Source of the DNA: Marinobacter litoralis
Lineage (GTDB): Bacteria > Pseudomonadota > Gammaproteobacteria > Pseudomonadales > Oleiphilaceae
Length of the DNA stretch: 64,000 nucleotides
Direction: 5' to 3'
NCBI RefSeq assembly: GCF_016427555.1
Contig: NZ_JAELVS010000002.1
Span: 310,001-374,000 of the forward strand
Shown here: piece by piece, positions 62,164 to 64,000 of the stretch
Layout: each line of letters begins with the position of its first letter
Position numbering within the stretch: position 1 is the stretch's first letter
Program-made: the position numbers and the translations under genes
The notes under the pieces: generated by a model
Seen by the model: the letters and a program-made list of their open reading frames with translations, nothing else
What the model was told of the DNA's origin: nothing
Database searches by the model: none

Positions 62164-63006
62164 ATGAAGTTTACCGGTACCGAAAAATACGTAGCCACCG
62201 ATGACCTGCAAATGGCCGTTAACGCAGCCATTTCGCTCCAGCGCCCGTTGCTGATCAAAGGCGAGCCCGGCACCGGCAAAACCTTGTTGGCGGAAGAAAT
62301 GGCGGCGTCTCTGGGAATGAAGCTGATTCCCTGGCACATCAAATCGACCACCAAAGCCCAGCAAGGGTTGTATGAGTATGATGCGGTTTCGCGTCTGCGG
62401 GATTCACAACTTGGTGACGAAAAAGTAAAAGATATTCGTAACTACATCGTTAAAGGCAAGTTGTGGGAAGCCTTCGAGTCGGAAGAGCAAGTGATTCTGC
62501 TGATCGACGAAATTGACAAGGCAGACATCGAGTTCCCGAACGACTTGCTGTTAGAGCTCGATCGCATGGAGTTCTTTGTTTATGAAACCCAGGAGTTCAT
62601 CAAAGCAAAGCATCGTCCGATCATTGTGATCACCAGTAACAATGAAAAAGAGCTGCCGGATGCGTTCCTGCGCCGCTGCTTTTTCCACTACATCAGCTTC
62701 CCGGATCATGACACCATGAAAGACATTGTGGATGTTCATTTCCCGGGCCTGCAGCAGCAAGTGGTGCGCGACGCTCTAGAAGTATTTTTTGATGTCCGAA
62801 AAGTACCCGGCCTGAAGAAAAAGCCGTCTACATCCGAGCTTATCGATTGGCTGAAATTGCTGATGGCCGATGAGCTGTCAGCGAAAGCACTGCAGGAAAA
62901 AGACAGCAGCTCTGCGCTGCCACCGCTCTATGGTGCGTTGGTGAAGAACGAACAAGATGTGCATCTGCTGCAGAGGCTCGCGTTCATGGCGCGTCGTCGA
63001 AACTGA
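62164..63006 (+). CDS. MoxR-family AAA+ ATPase
   Basis: Cytosolic AAA+ ATPase of 280 residues. Walker A is GEPGTGKT (33-40), Walker B is VILLIDEIDKAD, sensor 1 is IIVITSNNEKELP, and RRCFFHYISFP holds the arginine finger region. MoxR proteins act as chaperones with VWA partners to insert cofactors or assemble complexes. Here it is flanked on both sides by VWA-encoding genes, matching that pattern. The start has AGGAATTAGACAC upstream (AGGA, 62150-62153). Confidence 0.92.
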   Translation: MKFTGTEKYVATDDLQMAVNAAISLQRPLLIKGEPGTGKTLLAEEMAASLGMKLIPWHIKSTTKAQQGLYEYDAVSRLRDSQLGDEKVKDIRNYIVKGKLWEAFESEEQVILLIDEIDKADIEFPNDLLLELDRMEFFVYETQEFIKAKHRPIIVITSNNEKELPDAFLRRCFFHYISFPDHDTMKDIVDVHFPGLQQQVVRDALEVFFDVRKVPGLKKKPSTSELIDWLKLLMADELSAKALQEKDSSSALPPLYGALVKNEQDVHLLQRLAFMARRRN

Positions 63007-63028
63007 TTGCTGGCAAGAGCATCGTTTT

Positions 63029-64000
63029 ATGTTGATTGATTTTTTTCTCGAAATCCGCCGAGCCAAAGTACCGGCCAGCCTGCGGGAATTTCTGGACCTG
63101 CTGGAAGCGATCCAGCAGCGTCTGGCTTTTGCTGACATGGAAGAGTTTTATTATCTCGCCCGTGTTTGTCTGGTTAAGGATGAGCGGCATTTCGACAAGT
63201 TTGACCGGGCCTTTAAAGCCTACTTTGACGGTATCGAAAACCTCGACGACCTGCTCGAAGCCCTGATTCCCGATGAGTGGTTGCGGGCTGAGTTCGAGAA
63301 GCACCTCAGCGAAGAAGAAAAAGCCAAAATCGAGTCTCTTGGTGGTCTTGAAGAGCTGATCGAAACCTTCAAAAAGCGCATGGAAGAGCAAAAAGAGCGC
63401 CATGCGGGAGGTAACAAGTGGGTTGGTACAGGAGGCACATCGCCTTTCGGTGCCAATGGCTATAACCCGGAAGGCTTTCGCATCGGTCAGAAAAATGGCC
63501 GTCACGGAAGGGCAGTGAAAGTTTGGGAGAAACGGGGTTACAAGGATCTGGACGACAGTATCACCTTGGGCCTTCGCAACATCAAAGTAGCCTTACGCCG
63601 CCTGCGCAAGTTTGCCCGTCAGGGTGCGGCCGACCAACTGGATCTTGATGACACCATCCGGTCAACGGCCCGAAACGCGGGTTATCTGGATCTCAAAATG
63701 GTGCCGGAACGGCACAACGCCGTGAAGGTTCTGATTTTTTTCGATGTGGGTGGCTCCATGGACCCGCACATCCGCGTGTGTGAAGAGCTGTTTTCAGCGG
63801 CTCGTCTTGAGTTCAAGCATATGGAATATTTTTACTTCCACAACTTCATCTATGAAAGTGTGTGGAAGAACAATATCCGCCGTATGAATGAAACCACCAG
63901 CACCTGGGACATTCTTCACAAGTACACGCCCGACTACAAAGTGATCTTCGTCGGCGATGCCACCATGGCGCCTTATGAAGTCACGCACCCCGGCGGTTCT
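63029..64000 (+). CDS. CoxE-like VWA protein, 3' end cut by window edge
   Basis: VWA-containing CoxE-like protein; 324 codons are visible with no stop, so the C-terminus lies beyond the window. The N-terminal part is helical (EIRRAKVPASLREFLDLLEA) and charged. The VWA domain begins near residue 230 with FFDVGGSMDPHI, where the MIDAS reads DxGxS rather than DxSxS, a form I associate with this subfamily. It is the likely partner of the MoxR ATPase directly upstream. The start ATG at 63029 is 22 bases after the moxR stop, with GGCAAGAG upstream. Confidence 0.86.
   Translation, partial: MLIDFFLEIRRAKVPASLREFLDLLEAIQQRLAFADMEEFYYLARVCLVKDERHFDKFDRAFKAYFDGIENLDDLLEALIPDEWLRAEFEKHLSEEEKAKIESLGGLEELIETFKKRMEEQKERHAGGNKWVGTGGTSPFGANGYNPEGFRIGQKNGRHGRAVKVWEKRGYKDLDDSITLGLRNIKVALRRLRKFARQGAADQLDLDDTIRSTARNAGYLDLKMVPERHNAVKVLIFFDVGGSMDPHIRVCEELFSAARLEFKHMEYFYFHNFIYESVWKNNIRRMNETTSTWDILHKYTPDYKVIFVGDATMAPYEVTHPGGS

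Noticed and set aside
1..64000. tRNA genes, rRNA genes, CRISPR arrays, insertion sequences and prophage genes
   Set aside because: None was found on reading the window; no transposase or integrase protein and no regularly spaced direct repeats were seen.

Overview
The window looks like chromosomal DNA of a marine gammaproteobacterium, most like Marinobacter. The evidence is the gene content: a Pseudomonas/Marinobacter-type prpBC-acnD-prpF-prpD methylcitrate operon, a PEP-CTERM/exosortase A exopolysaccharide locus with prsK-prsR-prsT, a family I lipase with its foldase, and the block dnaX-ybaB-recR-rnd-ycgL-ycgN. The assignment is by gene order and protein resemblance only; no database search was possible.

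Layout. (1) 1-7570: propionate catabolism by the 2-methylcitrate cycle, with prpB cut by the window edge, then prpC, acnD, prpF and prpD. Two near-identical perfect hairpins of REP type flank acnD. (2) 7571-8464: a PEP-CTERM secreted protein behind a well-matched sigma-54 promoter and ahead of a rho-independent terminator. (3) 8597-22995: a long rightward exopolysaccharide operon. It begins with the core XrtA-associated set (priming sugar transferase, Wza-like export lipoprotein, chain-length protein, BY-kinase-like ATPase, outer-membrane barrel, deacetylase). Glycosyltransferases, a CapK/PaaK-like adenylating enzyme and a second deacetylase follow. (4) 23073-33061: a mixed-strand, visibly AT-richer accessory block with a secreted TIG-like protein, a glycosyltransferase, a Wzy-like polymerase carrying a G10 tract, two paralogous Wzx-like flippases around an unusual ParB-motif protein, and two more GT2 enzymes. 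(5) 33165-48933: the secretion, sorting and control part, with a 1501-residue secreted multidomain protein (sigma-54 promoter), a FemAB/GNAT-like protein, exosortase A with an EpsI domain, a PA14/calcium-repeat lipoprotein, and PrsT, PrsR and PrsK. (6) 49040-51767: an epimerase, an acyltransferase and a hexose-6-phosphate mutarotase. (7) 51874-60207: a 2OG-Fe(II) oxygenase, 4.5S RNA, lipase and foldase, dnaX-ybaB-recR, rnd-ycgL-ycgN and a small membrane protein. (8) 60247-64000: a VWA membrane protein, a MoxR ATPase and a CoxE-like VWA protein cut by the window edge.

How it works together (inference). PrsK senses an unknown signal and PrsR, a sigma-54 activator, switches on targets. Two good sigma-54 sites in the window precede secreted proteins: the PEP-CTERM protein at 7.7 kb and the 1501-residue protein read leftward from 37.7 kb. 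Exosortase A would process the PEP-CTERM substrate while the Wzx/Wzy-type pathway makes the associated polysaccharide. The least ordinary points are the apparent Walker-A-dead kinase, the sigma-54 control of a protein without a PEP-CTERM tail, the ParB-motif protein between two flippases, and homopolymeric G tracts in the polymerase and exosortase genes.
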